Positions 8,508 to 16,860 are shown, counted from the stretch's first letter. The stretch is 41,758 bases of DNA from Candidatus Omnitrophota bacterium (GCA_015231715.1 JADGBB010000006.1:1-41758); one strand, 5' to 3'. Program-made: numbers and translations. The notes: generated by a model from the sequence alone, not told the origin.

Positions 8508-9032
8508 TTATTTGGGAAAAACTATTTGTAATTTTTCTTCGCTTATTTTAGTTATTTGGAGGTCTTCTTTGTAGTATTTGCCAACACCTTTGACAAGGCC
8601 TTGCAGCAAAACTATCAGGCCCCTTTTGGAAATATACTTCATCTCTAATGTTTTATCATCTATCCACTTAAATTCAAATACCGGAGGCTCTGTATGCTCC
8701 ATTCTCCTGACGACATCGTCATGAACATAATTCATGCTTAATAAGAATTCTTTAGCGCTATTCTTTCCTTTATAAAAAGTAGCGAAAAGTCTGGGCGCAT
8801 AAACATTAACCCAATAGTCGCCAAATACATCGGCTACTTCTTCAAGTGATAATTTCGATATCTCGCAAACAGCTCCGGCCATTTTTAAAAAATTTACATC
8901 CGTCATGCTTCCGGTAGCGGACACTTCGACATTCTGCGGCAAACCCGATTTTTCAAGACATCGATACCAAAATCCATCGCCGAAATTTTTATCTAAAACT
9001 TCCTTTAAAGCACATATAATAACTCCATGCAT
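8508..9032 (-). CDS. H-NOX heme-binding nitric oxide/oxygen sensor
   Basis: Stand-alone H-NOX (HNOB) protein. Starting at the ATG at 9032 (Shine-Dalgarno AGGAG 8 bases upstream) gives MHGVIICALKEV, the usual family start, and 174 residues. The proximal heme ligand is then His104 in NYVHDDV, and the heme-propionate clamp YxSxR is Tyr133, Ser135 and Arg137 (KYISKR). The distal-side element DYWVNVYAPRLF is present. The family binds NO, and in some cases O2, through heme and controls kinases or cyclases. No cognate kinase is adjacent; the Hpt and receiver proteins beside it are candidate partners. The heme operon is next door. Confidence 0.92.
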   Translation of the reverse strand: MHGVIICALKEVLDKNFGDGFWYRCLEKSGLPQNVEVSATGSMTDVNFLKMAGAVCEISKLSLEEVADVFGDYWVNVYAPRLFATFYKGKNSAKEFLLSMNYVHDDVVRRMEHTEPPVFEFKWIDDKTLEMKYISKRGLIVLLQGLVKGVGKYYKEDLQITKISEEKLQIVFPK

Positions 9033-9060
9033 ATAACTCACTCCTAAACTTATTATATGT

Positions 9061-11004
9061 CTAATAAAACTTAAAAGTCAACAGCAGCCAATTCAAAAAT
9101 CCTGCCATTATTATTGCGGTAACATTTATAGCCAATACCATCGATAGCGCTTTTTTAATTCCTTCTACTCTTATCATAGCCATTATATTCGCTAAACACG
9201 GCACGAACATCATAGTAAGAGTTACGGCTACTATGATCTGTACCGGATTCATGTATCCTCTTTCTATAAGCTTTATAAGCATTCCGGCCGCGGCCTCATG
9301 TTTTGCCATACAAAGTATAAGCACATCTACCATCTGTATAGGAAACCCTAAAAATCCTGTTATAACAGGTTCCAATATATTTTTCAATCCCTGCAATACT
9401 CCTATTTTATCCGCGAAAAATAAAAATACGGCCGCTGATACAAATATCGGCATAGCTTCTTTTAAAAAATCTTTAAGTTTATAGGCTGTTTTTTTTATTA
9501 CCGAACCCATATGCGGAAAACGCATTTTAGGAAGTTCAAACAGAAAAAAGTCTTTAGCGTCTTCTTTCAATATTTTATTAAGCATCATTCCGACACATAG
9601 CCATAATATTCCAAGAAAACCGAAAGTTATAAAAAAAGATTTGAACCCTAACCTGCCCAAAATACTCATATTCAGACCCATCTGCGCCGCGCAGGGAATA
9701 CCGAATGCTATCAAATATACGGCTATAAATTTTTCTTTTTTTGATCTGATTGTCTTGGTGTTAAGCGTCGCCATTGTCTTACAGCCGAATGCCAAAGTCA
9801 CCGGCATAACAGAATTTCCGGTCAACCCTATTTTTTCTGTAACTCGTTTCATGAGCACGCAGAGATTAGGTATATAGCCCGAATCTTCAAGCATATTAAA
9901 AAGCAGAAAAAATACACTTAATATCGGAAGTACCGTCAATAAGGCGTTCGCAACTCCAAATGTTAAAACCCCGTAATCACCGATAAGAAAACTTTTCCAT
10001 AATTCGTTAGTAACAATATCTCCCACCCTGTGTTCGATCGGCATCCATAAGGCGTTGTGCATCCATCCCGCTACGAAATTAGCAACATTAACTACCGAAA
10101 ATATCATTATTGACAAAACAGCCGACAATATCACAAAACCAAATACCGGATGTCTGCTCAATTTAGCCGCTAGTTCAGAGTTTCCATCTAAACGTATATG
10201 ATGCCTTCCGACACACTGTTCAACAATATCGTCTATCCATTTACATTTTTTGCTGTTAATATATCTTGAAACATTTATCCCGTCAGATTTTACGGATTTT
10301 TTAATTTGTGCGATGCTAGCTAATGCCGTCTCATCTATAATTCTTTCAAGATATCGTTTTATATACTCGTCTCCCTGCAATACAAGCAAAGCTATTTTTC
10401 TGTTGGCAGGCATATCAGCAGGGAGATCTTTAACTACAGCTTCAATTCTTTTTTCTATTATATCGCCGTATTTACCGTCAAAAACTGATCTTTTAGCTTT
10501 TGAAATAGCTTTTTTTATACTGTCGATCCCTATGCCTTTAGTCGCTACAGACTCAATAACTTTTATTCCCAAAAGTTCGGACAATTTATTTGTATCTATC
10601 CATACACCCTGCTTTGCCGTTTCATCAACCGCGTTTAAAGTAATGACCATAGGTAAACCAAGCTCTAAAAGATCAATAGTAAGAGTAAGCGATTGCTTAA
10701 GCTTATTAGCATCTATACATTGTAATATCACTTCAGGTTTCTCGTTAAGTATGATCTCTCTTACATCCAGCTCCTCTTCGGAATGGCTGTAAAGACAATG
10801 CATCGGAGGCGTATCAATTACTTCATAGACCTCATCATCGATACGGCAAGTATGGCTGTCAACATCGATAGTCGTATAAGAGTAGTTGCCGCTTAACGCA
10901 TATTTGCCGGTAAGATTGCTGAAAATATGGCTCTTGCCTGTATTAGGCAGACCTACAATCAATATTTTCTTATGTACTTTATCCTTTGTATTCTTTATAT
11001 CCAT
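9061..11004 (-). CDS. feoB: Ferrous iron transport protein B
   Basis: Inner-membrane Fe(II) transporter, 647 residues. The N-terminal G domain has G1 GLPNTGKS (18-25), G3 DTPP and G4 NAVD. The membrane part has two Gate repeats: the first contains LTVLPILSVFFLLFNMLEDSGYIP and GCKTMAT, the second a Cys-containing LILCMAKHEAAAGM segment. No FeoA-like gene is visible nearby and the total is somewhat short for FeoB (about 650-800). The start overlaps the apbE 3' end by 26 bases, so apbE and feoB form one operon behind the Fur box at 12018-12032. Confidence 0.93.
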   Translation of the reverse strand: MDIKNTKDKVHKKILIVGLPNTGKSHIFSNLTGKYALSGNYSYTTIDVDSHTCRIDDEVYEVIDTPPMHCLYSHSEEELDVREIILNEKPEVILQCIDANKLKQSLTLTIDLLELGLPMVITLNAVDETAKQGVWIDTNKLSELLGIKVIESVATKGIGIDSIKKAISKAKRSVFDGKYGDIIEKRIEAVVKDLPADMPANRKIALLVLQGDEYIKRYLERIIDETALASIAQIKKSVKSDGINVSRYINSKKCKWIDDIVEQCVGRHHIRLDGNSELAAKLSRHPVFGFVILSAVLSIMIFSVVNVANFVAGWMHNALWMPIEHRVGDIVTNELWKSFLIGDYGVLTFGVANALLTVLPILSVFFLLFNMLEDSGYIPNLCVLMKRVTEKIGLTGNSVMPVTLAFGCKTMATLNTKTIRSKKEKFIAVYLIAFGIPCAAQMGLNMSILGRLGFKSFFITFGFLGILWLCVGMMLNKILKEDAKDFFLFELPKMRFPHMGSVIKKTAYKLKDFLKEAMPIFVSAAVFLFFADKIGVLQGLKNILEPVITGFLGFPIQMVDVLILCMAKHEAAAGMLIKLIERGYMNPVQIIVAVTLTMMFVPCLANIMAMIRVEGIKKALSMVLAINVTAIIMAGFLNWLLLTFKFY

Positions 11005-11989
11005 TACTTTGGTACCTTTTTATTTTTTTCCCGATTTTTTCAATAATCATCGCCTCAACATTTTCGAGTTTATTTGCTAACTTTATACCTTTATCTCCGC
11101 CCATAACGGAAAATGCAGTAGAGTAAGCGTCTGATTCTTCTGCGCTTGGCGCGATAACTGTAGCGCTTATAACGATATCTTCCGGAAAGCCTGTTATAGG
11201 ATCAATAATATGCGAGTAACGTTTCCCTTCTATTACCGAAAATCTTTCATAGTCACCCGATGTTGTTACTGCTCTATTTGATAGCTTCAATTTTCCGGCT
11301 ATTTTATCGGTATTGATCGGGTCCTGCACACCTACCAGCCATTCATTTTTCCCGTTATCTTTTCCATTGCAATAAATATCTCCGCCGGCATCAATTATAA
11401 AATCATCAACTTTATTTAGTTTAAGTATCTCTGCAAACTGGTCTACTGCATAGCCTTTAGCTATAGCGCCTACATCGATCTTCATTCCTTTTTTCTTTAA
11501 ATGAACGACATTTGCATCTTCAAGAACAAGATACTGATACCCAACTTTATCTTTCACTGCGGCCAGTGTTTTTTTATCCGGCACTTTTTGGTTTTTAGCG
11601 GCCTCTCTCCATAGTTCAACGAGAGGATAAACAGTAACATCAAAAGCACCTTCAGTGATCTTTGAATATTTTAAAGATTCCCCTAGTAATCCATGTAACG
11701 ACTCACTTACTTCCACCCCATAAAATCCCGATTCATTTACTCTGGCAACATACCCAACATTTGATCGTGCATTCATTTCAGTATGGATAACTTCCATTCT
11801 TTCCCAACATTTCGCTATGACAGTAAAAATATCAGTCACTTTCTCGTCATAATAGCAATTAACCGATACATATGTACTAAATATCTGTCTGGTTTCGGTA
11901 TACTGTTTAAGATGCTTTCCTCTTCCGCATCCCGAGAAAAAAGTCACAATCAATACTAATGTGAACAAAAATTTTAAATGCTTAGACAT
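10979..11989 (-). CDS. apbE: FAD:protein FMN transferase, ApbE family lipoprotein
   Basis: Attaches FMN covalently to threonines of periplasmic or membrane flavoproteins. The 336 residues start with a lipoprotein signal ending in FFSGC (Cys21), so it is probably anchored to a membrane facing the periplasm. Family motifs include GAIAKGYAVD, DAGGDIYCNG and the segment SHIIDPITGFP. Shine-Dalgarno AGGGGGA precedes the ATG. Pairing with feoB under a Fur-type operator suggests that a flavinylated electron-transfer protein works with iron uptake. No target with an obvious flavinylation motif is seen in the window. Confidence 0.93.
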   Translation of the reverse strand: MSKHLKFLFTLVLIVTFFSGCGRGKHLKQYTETRQIFSTYVSVNCYYDEKVTDIFTVIAKCWERMEVIHTEMNARSNVGYVARVNESGFYGVEVSESLHGLLGESLKYSKITEGAFDVTVYPLVELWREAAKNQKVPDKKTLAAVKDKVGYQYLVLEDANVVHLKKKGMKIDVGAIAKGYAVDQFAEILKLNKVDDFIIDAGGDIYCNGKDNGKNEWLVGVQDPINTDKIAGKLKLSNRAVTTSGDYERFSVIEGKRYSHIIDPITGFPEDIVISATVIAPSAEESDAYSTAFSVMGGDKGIKLANKLENVEAMIIEKIGKKIKRYQSNGYKEYKG

Positions 11990-12017
11990 CTATCCCCCTG
12001 GAACAAGTTTTAAGGTA

Positions 12018-12032
12018 TGATAATAATTATTA
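12018..12032 (-). promoter_or_regulatory. Fur box upstream of apbE-feoB
   Basis: The bases TGATAAT-A-ATTATTA form the 7-1-7 Fur palindrome with one mismatch, 29 bases upstream of the apbE start. A fur gene is present at 20982-21452 and has closely similar sites, so iron repression of ferrous uptake is the expected logic. Confidence 0.7.
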
Positions 12033-12089
12033 TAAACATTAATGTTACTCAAACTTGTATAGATGTCAAGACAGAAAACTTCTTCTTTC

Positions 12090-12144
12090 TTGACAAACAA
12101 CATGCATAACCCCTAAAATGTGTATATTGTATAAATTGTATAAT
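12090..12144 (+). promoter_or_regulatory. Promoter region with three TGTATA repeats before the HTH gene
   Basis: TTGACA at 12090-12095 and TAAAAT at 12114-12119 (18-base spacer) give a candidate promoter. Downstream, TGTATA recurs at 12121, 12128 and 12137, and TATAAT at 12139-12144 could be an alternative -10. The close repeats just before the regulator's own ATG would suit autoregulation, which is an inference. Confidence 0.45.
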
Positions 12145-12171
12145 AAAAACAATGCCAATGGAACTTAAATT

Positions 12172-12753
12172 ATGAAAGAATTTTTCACAACATCCGAAGC
12201 AGCAAAGCTTTGTAATGTAACTAGACTCACGGTTATTAATTGGGTTAAAAAAAATCTTATATCCGCCACTATAACTCCCGGCGGGCACAGACGTATACAC
12301 AGAAAAGATCTTATCAAGTGCATGAAAAACCAGGGTATCAATATAAACACACCCGAACTTGATTCCCCTTCTACTCCCTTTGAATGGTGCTGGGAATATC
12401 ATAAAGACGAGAAATGGGCAAATCACAAATGCCGGGGTTGTCTTGTTCATTTAACTAATACAAAAAAATGCTATATGCTTCGCGAAAAATTAGGACCGGA
12501 AAGGATTTTCTGCAAATTCAACTGTCATGAATGTCAATACTACAAAGATTATCATGAACATTTTCAATGGTGCTGGGAGTTCCATCAGGAATCAGGGTTG
12601 GACGAACACAAATGTCATGAATGTGTTGTTTTTATTTCAGGAATAAAAAAATGTTATATACTGAGGGAAGAAACTGAACATAAAAAAGTATTTTGTAAAT
12701 CTGACTGCAGCGATTGTGATTATTATAAAAAAGTAGAAAAAAAGGGTGTTTAA
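12172..12753 (+). CDS. MerR/excisionase-type HTH protein with two identical-spacing Cys-rich repeats
   Basis: Residues 1 to about 52 are a winged HTH of the MerR/BldC/excisionase type (FTTSEAAKLCNVTRLTVINW, then GGHRRI). Two Cys-rich repeats follow, residues 70-125 and 131-186, each with WCWE(Y/F)H, HKCxxC, KKCYxLRE and FCxxxCxxCxYYK. The seven cysteines (73, 87, 90, 100, 114, 118, 121) recur exactly 61 residues later (134 to 182). This pattern points to zinc or Fe-S binding and so to a metal or redox sensing regulator. The exact family is not one I can name with certainty. It converges on, and overlaps by 4 bases, the MamC-like gene. Confidence 0.75.
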   Translation: MKEFFTTSEAAKLCNVTRLTVINWVKKNLISATITPGGHRRIHRKDLIKCMKNQGININTPELDSPSTPFEWCWEYHKDEKWANHKCRGCLVHLTNTKKCYMLREKLGPERIFCKFNCHECQYYKDYHEHFQWCWEFHQESGLDEHKCHECVVFISGIKKCYILREETEHKKVFCKSDCSDCDYYKKVEKKGV

Positions 12754-13202
12754 GCAGTAGCCTGTGCGCCCATCACGGATCTTGTCGCAAAATGCGGTTT
12801 TTGGTTTTTCTTTGAAGCTGTTGCCTTGTCCCACATGTTTTTAGCAAAAAAAGTAGTTGTAACAGCCGCCGCTATAGGCAAAACACCGGGAGCAAATAAA
12901 ACCAAACCTGTCGCTGCGACAGTGTTGCCTGTTACAATACCAACAACTGACGCTAAGCCTGTCTTTCCGGAATCCTTGAATGTATCAAAAGTAGCTTCTT
13001 TCCCGGTTTTTTCTTTTCTAAAAAAAGAAATGCAATTCGCTATTCCATAAAGACCTACGCTTACAACACCAACAATAGCACCTGCAAAAAATAGATCTAC
13101 CGTCCCTGTTTCCAAAAAAGCCTGACCTTTCCTCATTGTAGTAGAAGTAAAATCAGTAGCTCCGCCGACGGCATTCGTGCCTATATTTATGGTGACACTC
13201 AT
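12750..13202 (-). CDS. Small two-helix membrane protein with MamC/Mms13-like pattern
   Basis: 150 residues with two Gly/Ala-rich hydrophobic segments (about 38-57 and 92-120) separated by a charged loop, SFFRKEKTGKEATFDTFKDS. The order GAIVG, EATFDTFKDSGKTGLA and KNMWDKA resembles magnetosome protein MamC (GALVG, EAAIDTGKETVGAGLA, KYAWDR), where the loop binds magnetite. Similar glycine-zipper membrane proteins also exist outside magnetotactic bacteria, so this is a resemblance only. Shine-Dalgarno GGGAG precedes the ATG. Confidence 0.6.
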   Translation of the reverse strand: MSVTINIGTNAVGGATDFTSTTMRKGQAFLETGTVDLFFAGAIVGVVSVGLYGIANCISFFRKEKTGKEATFDTFKDSGKTGLASVVGIVTGNTVAATGLVLFAPGVLPIAAAVTTTFFAKNMWDKATASKKNQKPHFATRSVMGAQATA

Positions 13203-13298
13203 TTTGTTTCTCCCGTATATTTAACAAAACTAGTGTACCACCTTATATCATAAAATGCAAACAAGAGAGATATATAGTATATATAGTAGTTTCAAGAA

Positions 13299-13710
13299 TC
13301 ACTTTTTTTTAGTTTTACTTTTTTTATCTAAACTCAAAGGCTTGAAGCAAATAAACCAATCGAGGCATTTTATTCCGTCTTTTTTTGCATTATCCACTCT
13401 TTCTTTAGCCATCCCGCAGCTTCCCGGAGGAGGAACAATTACATCTTCACCCGGCTGCCAATCAGCGGGAGTAGCGACTTTGTATTCATCAACGGTCTGC
13501 AAAGAAATAATGATTCTTTTTATCTCCTGAAAATTGCGTCCTGTCGATAGAGGATAATACATCAAAGCTCTTACTCTGGCATTAGGGTCCATAATAAAAA
13601 CCGCCCTGACCGCACTTACATTGCTTTCCCAGGGTTGTATCCGCCTCAAAAGACTGTGCAACTTCGCCTATAACAGGCATATGTACTTTATCACAAATAT
13701 TCTGTTCCAT
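13299..13710 (-). pseudogene. Peroxiredoxin remnant with internal deletion and frameshift
   Basis: A good Shine-Dalgarno (GGAGG) and ATG at 13710 start a normal peroxiredoxin N-terminus, MPVIGEVAQSFEADTTLG. Around 13637-13645 the reading shifts frame and continues as the C-terminal half (ESNVSAVRAVFIMDP, then TVDEYKVATPADWQPGEDVI). Compared with a 1-Cys (Prx6-type) enzyme, about 90 residues between these points are missing, including the peroxidatic cysteine motif PVCTTE. The 13299-13661 open frame alone cannot be an active peroxidase. It may be a genuine deletion or an assembly collapse. It shares upstream sequence with the permease gene at 15374-16732. Confidence 0.8.
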
Positions 13711-13736
13711 ACTAACCTCCGTTTTTTATAAAAATT

Positions 13737-13769
13737 AAATTGTTAATATTGTTGAATTATCATTTTACA
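13737..13769 (-). promoter_or_regulatory. Conserved upstream element, copy 1 (peroxiredoxin)
   Basis: On the minus strand this 33-base block begins TGTAAAATG and contains AATTCAACA. It matches 16761-16793 at 28 of 33 positions. It lies 26 bases before the peroxiredoxin ATG, close to the 28 bases seen for the other copy. TAAAAT could act as a -10 with TAGTAA 17 bases upstream. Confidence 0.5.
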
Positions 13770-13780
13770 CCCTATATAAT
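13752..13780 (+). promoter_or_regulatory. Promoter of the ferritin-VIT1 gene
   Basis: -35 TTGAAT at 13752-13757, 17-base spacer, -10 TATAAT at 13775-13780, reading toward the ATG at 13817, which has AAGGAG 7 bases upstream. It overlaps the conserved element of the divergent peroxiredoxin remnant. Confidence 0.65.
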
Positions 13781-13816
13781 GAAATTACTATAAGTATTTA
13801 AAATAAGGAGTTATTC

Positions 13817-14677
13817 ATGACCGACAAAGAACTATTGCTTCGTATACAAAAAGATGAAATTACCGAGCATTATATTTACACCAGGCTTGCCGAATTATCT
13901 AAGATAGAGGAGCATCGACGCATACTTAAGAATATAGCTAAGGATGAGCTTTCTCATTATGAATATTTTAAGGGATTGACCGGACAAGATTCCTCTCCTA
14001 ACACAGCCAAAGCTGTATGGTTCGTAGCCATATCCAGGTATCTTGGTCTTAACTTCGGTCTTAAGCTTATGGAATCAGGCGAAACACTGGCTCAAAAAAC
14101 ATATTCCCGGCTGGAAAAAATAGCTCCGGGTATCAGCAAGGTCATACGGGATGAAGAAAAACACGAGAATGAACTTATCAGCATGCTCAAGGAAGACAGC
14201 CTTAAATACATTAGTTCCGTCGTACTCGGATTGAATGACGCGCTTGTAGAACTGACCGGGGCTTTGGCGGGGTTTACTCTTGCTTTGGGAACAACCCGTG
14301 TTATCGGTATGGTCGGACTTATAACAGGTCTTTCGGCCGCGATGTCGATGGCCAGTTCTGAATATTTATCCACAAAAAGCGAAGAAACTGATAAAAACCC
14401 GCTGAAAGCCAGCATATATACCGGAATAACTTACGCGGGAACAGTAATAATACTGATATCGCCATATTTCTTTTTTTCTAATGTATTTATAGCTCTGACT
14501 CTTGCGATTATTTCAGCGCTGGTTATCATGATGATATTCACATACTATATATCGGTAGCTCAGGAAGTATCGTTCAATAAAAGATTTTTTGAAATGGCTT
14601 TTCTAAGCCTAAGCATCGCGGCAATAAGCTTTTTGATAGGTATCGTAGTAAAAAAAGTGCTGGGTGTTGAGATTTAA
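13817..14677 (+). CDS. Ferritin-like (rubrerythrin) domain fused to VIT1/CCC1 iron transporter
   Basis: 286 residues. The N-terminal part (1 to about 125) is a rubrerythrin-like four-helix domain with metal ligands Glu17, Glu44-x2-His47 and Glu113/114-His116 (RDEEKHENEL). The C-terminal part (about 130-286) has about five membrane helices and the CCC1/VIT1 motif NDALVELTGALAGFTLAL. This arrangement matches membrane-bound ferritin A (MbfA)-type proteins, which sense iron with the ferritin domain and export iron or manganese. Start and promoter are clear. It sits among iron genes but outside any obvious operon, converging on aquaporin. Confidence 0.88.
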   Translation: MTDKELLLRIQKDEITEHYIYTRLAELSKIEEHRRILKNIAKDELSHYEYFKGLTGQDSSPNTAKAVWFVAISRYLGLNFGLKLMESGETLAQKTYSRLEKIAPGISKVIRDEEKHENELISMLKEDSLKYISSVVLGLNDALVELTGALAGFTLALGTTRVIGMVGLITGLSAAMSMASSEYLSTKSEETDKNPLKASIYTGITYAGTVIILISPYFFFSNVFIALTLAIISALVIMMIFTYYISVAQEVSFNKRFFEMAFLSLSIAAISFLIGIVVKKVLGVEI

Positions 14678-14685
14678 AAAAGAAT

Positions 14686-15357
14686 CTATCTGTTTTTTCG
14701 AAAACCCAGTCCTGCCAAAGAAGCTCCCAAAAATGGACCTGCAAAATATATCCATAAAGCGTTAAAGTCTTTCAGCAAAAACGCAGGGCCGAAACTTCTG
14801 GCCGGATTCATGCTCGCGCCTGTTAGAGAAGCGAATAAAACAGTTACAACAAAAATATATGCCCCCGCGGCCAGCCCGGTTTTTTTTACATATTTTTCTG
14901 AACTTACAAAACAAAAAACCAGCGTTACTAAAAGACCTGTCAAAACGGCTTCTATAAAGATAGCCAGAACATTTGAAACATTATCTGCCGGCAGTGTCAG
15001 AGTTAGCCTGGCTTTAAGCCAATTACAATCGTACAAAAGAAAAGCTACTAATGCCCCTAACGTAGCGCCAAGAAGTTGAAAAACAATATACCAAACGGCG
15101 TCTTTCTTGCTCATGTCCCCCTTAACTAAAAAAGCCAATGTAACTGCCGGATTAACATGACATCCGCTTGTTTGGCCTAGGTAAGAATAAAAAACACATA
15201 TAAGACCCGCGGCAAAAGCAAAGCCTATAATCGCAAATTCAATAAAGTCCGGAAACTGCGCAAGATCCGCCAAATAAATCCCTGTTAATCCTAAAAAAAT
15301 AAATATCGCTGTACCAAAAAACTCACACATGTATTTATTCCAACTAATATTTTTCAT
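14686..15357 (-). CDS. Aquaporin / MIP family channel
   Basis: 223 residues with six predicted membrane helices and both signature loops, HVNPAVTLAF and MNPARSFGP, the paired NPA boxes of the water/glycerol channel pore. The short loops and the HVNPAVT box suggest the AqpZ (water) side rather than GlpF, but I cannot settle selectivity by eye. Shine-Dalgarno AGGAG precedes the ATG. It follows the permease gene by 16 bases and is probably cotranscribed with it. Confidence 0.92.
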   Translation of the reverse strand: MKNISWNKYMCEFFGTAIFIFLGLTGIYLADLAQFPDFIEFAIIGFAFAAGLICVFYSYLGQTSGCHVNPAVTLAFLVKGDMSKKDAVWYIVFQLLGATLGALVAFLLYDCNWLKARLTLTLPADNVSNVLAIFIEAVLTGLLVTLVFCFVSSEKYVKKTGLAAGAYIFVVTVLFASLTGASMNPARSFGPAFLLKDFNALWIYFAGPFLGASLAGLGFRKNR

Positions 15358-15373
15358 TCTGCTCCTGATATTT

Positions 15374-16732
15374 TTATTGAATTCCCCTGGACCATAACAA
15401 GATCGTAATGTAAATACTCGATATAACGAGGAACATAAGCGCTATTGGAATGCCCCTTTTCGCGTAGTTACTGAATGTGATAAGCCTCGGTGTTTCATCA
15501 GAACTAGCCTTTGAGGCATGCTCTTCAAAAAGGGTCTGAGTAACAATACCTGCTGTAGCGCCTGTAATTGTCGCGCTTGAACCTGCCAAAACTCCCAGCG
15601 ATAAAGCCCACCATGAAATATCCCCGCAAGCAATAAAATATGACTGCATAGCCATCGGAACAAAAAAAGCGGTTGATGGACCGGCGTTTAAAAATGCCGT
15701 AACTAGGGCCGCACTCCACATAAGAAGCAACAGATAAAGCGTTTTATTCCCCATCGACAAATTCGTTATCCCGCCGGAGATAATGCCTAGTATCCCTGAG
15801 TAATACGTCGCCCCTACTATTATAAATAAACTCATAAAAAAAATAATATCGCTGAAACTCACTTTTCTTAGAACATTAACAGTATGTTTCTTCTCCACGG
15901 CTAAAACAAGAAATCCACCTGTCAAAGCTATCGAAGCCGGACGTATACCAAAATACGGAAGGATATTAAAAGCAACAATAAGTCCGAATAATGACCACAA
16001 AACCCTTTTTACAGCAGGCCAGTCTATATCCATTTTTTCAATATCGTCTTTCAAAGACTGAAAAAATTCTTTATCCGGAACAAAGCCTTTTCCACGGTCA
16101 ATTGGGCACATACCTGTTCCGCGCATATACCAAAGAAGGAAAACAAGTTCTAATAGACAGATCGGAAACATAAATATCATAAAATCAATAAACTTCAAAT
16201 TTGTCGTTGAGGCAATAAGCATATTGGGAAAATCACCTATCATGGTTGATGCGCCTCCGATATTTGAGGCGATGATCGCGGCTATAGCTATCGGAACCGG
16301 ATTGATCTTTAAACCCCGCGCCAGATACAGGGTAATAGGAACAATAACCAGAATAGTTGTCAAATTGTTCACGAAAAGTGACGCGACATAAGTCATTATT
16401 GATATGGAACAAACGATTTTTCTTATTTCACCGTTTGTACGTATGATCATTTTTTTAGCTACATAACTGAAAAACTTTAGATCATCAAGAAGCAGAGAAA
16501 AAATACTCATGCTGATAAAAATAAAAATCGGGCTCAAATATATTGATCTAAAGGCTTTTTGTTCGTCATAAAATCCAAGCAAAGGCCCGGCAACAAGCAA
16601 TGCGGACGCGCCTAGAACAACACAAACCGTACGGTTCAATTTGTTAGTAAAAATAGCTCCGAATGTCAAAACCAAAATACTAAGCACGACAACTATATTA
16701 ACTGCCGATACTTCGCCTATTCCTTCTAACAT
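15374..16732 (-). CDS. ArsB/NhaD (ion transporter superfamily) permease, MamN-like
   Basis: 452-residue membrane protein with about 11-12 helices. FVNNLTTILVIVPITL and, in the second half, AFLNAGPSTAFFVPMA are the paired half-site motifs of the ArsB/NhaD/SLC13 superfamily, with NIGGASTMIGDFPNML between them. Members move sodium/protons, arsenite or dicarboxylates. The magnetosome protein MamN belongs to the same superfamily, so the substrate is open. Shine-Dalgarno AAGGAG is present. The upstream region carries the 33-base element shared with the peroxiredoxin remnant. Confidence 0.85.
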   Translation of the reverse strand: MLEGIGEVSAVNIVVVLSILVLTFGAIFTNKLNRTVCVVLGASALLVAGPLLGFYDEQKAFRSIYLSPIFIFISMSIFSLLLDDLKFFSYVAKKMIIRTNGEIRKIVCSISIMTYVASLFVNNLTTILVIVPITLYLARGLKINPVPIAIAAIIASNIGGASTMIGDFPNMLIASTTNLKFIDFMIFMFPICLLELVFLLWYMRGTGMCPIDRGKGFVPDKEFFQSLKDDIEKMDIDWPAVKRVLWSLFGLIVAFNILPYFGIRPASIALTGGFLVLAVEKKHTVNVLRKVSFSDIIFFMSLFIIVGATYYSGILGIISGGITNLSMGNKTLYLLLLMWSAALVTAFLNAGPSTAFFVPMAMQSYFIACGDISWWALSLGVLAGSSATITGATAGIVTQTLFEEHASKASSDETPRLITFSNYAKRGIPIALMFLVISSIYITILLWSRGIQ

Positions 16733-16760
16733 ATTTTGTTTTTCTCCTTAATAAATTTTA

Positions 16761-16793
16761 AAATTGTTTAAAATGTTGAATTGGCATTTTACA
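16761..16793 (-). promoter_or_regulatory. Conserved upstream element, copy 2 (permease)
   Basis: Minus-strand block starting TGTAAAATG, 28 of 33 bases identical to 13737-13769, 28 bases before the permease ATG. TAGCAA lies 17 bases upstream of TAAAAT, mirroring TAGTAA in the other copy. Confidence 0.5.
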
Positions 16794-16860
16794 TCTTTTG
16801 TTAGTTAATTGCTATTATTTTTTATCTTTTGACTGGAATATTTATTATGACAGCTTCAGA

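Noticed and set aside
10250..10792. 180-residue open frame on the + strand inside feoB
   Set aside because: Antisense shadow of the feoB G domain; low-complexity Ser/Ile/Leu composition and no domain or ribosome site.
12049..12450. 133-residue minus-strand open frame opposite the HTH gene
   Set aside because: Lies antisense to a well-supported gene with a strong Cys repeat pattern; no recognisable domain.
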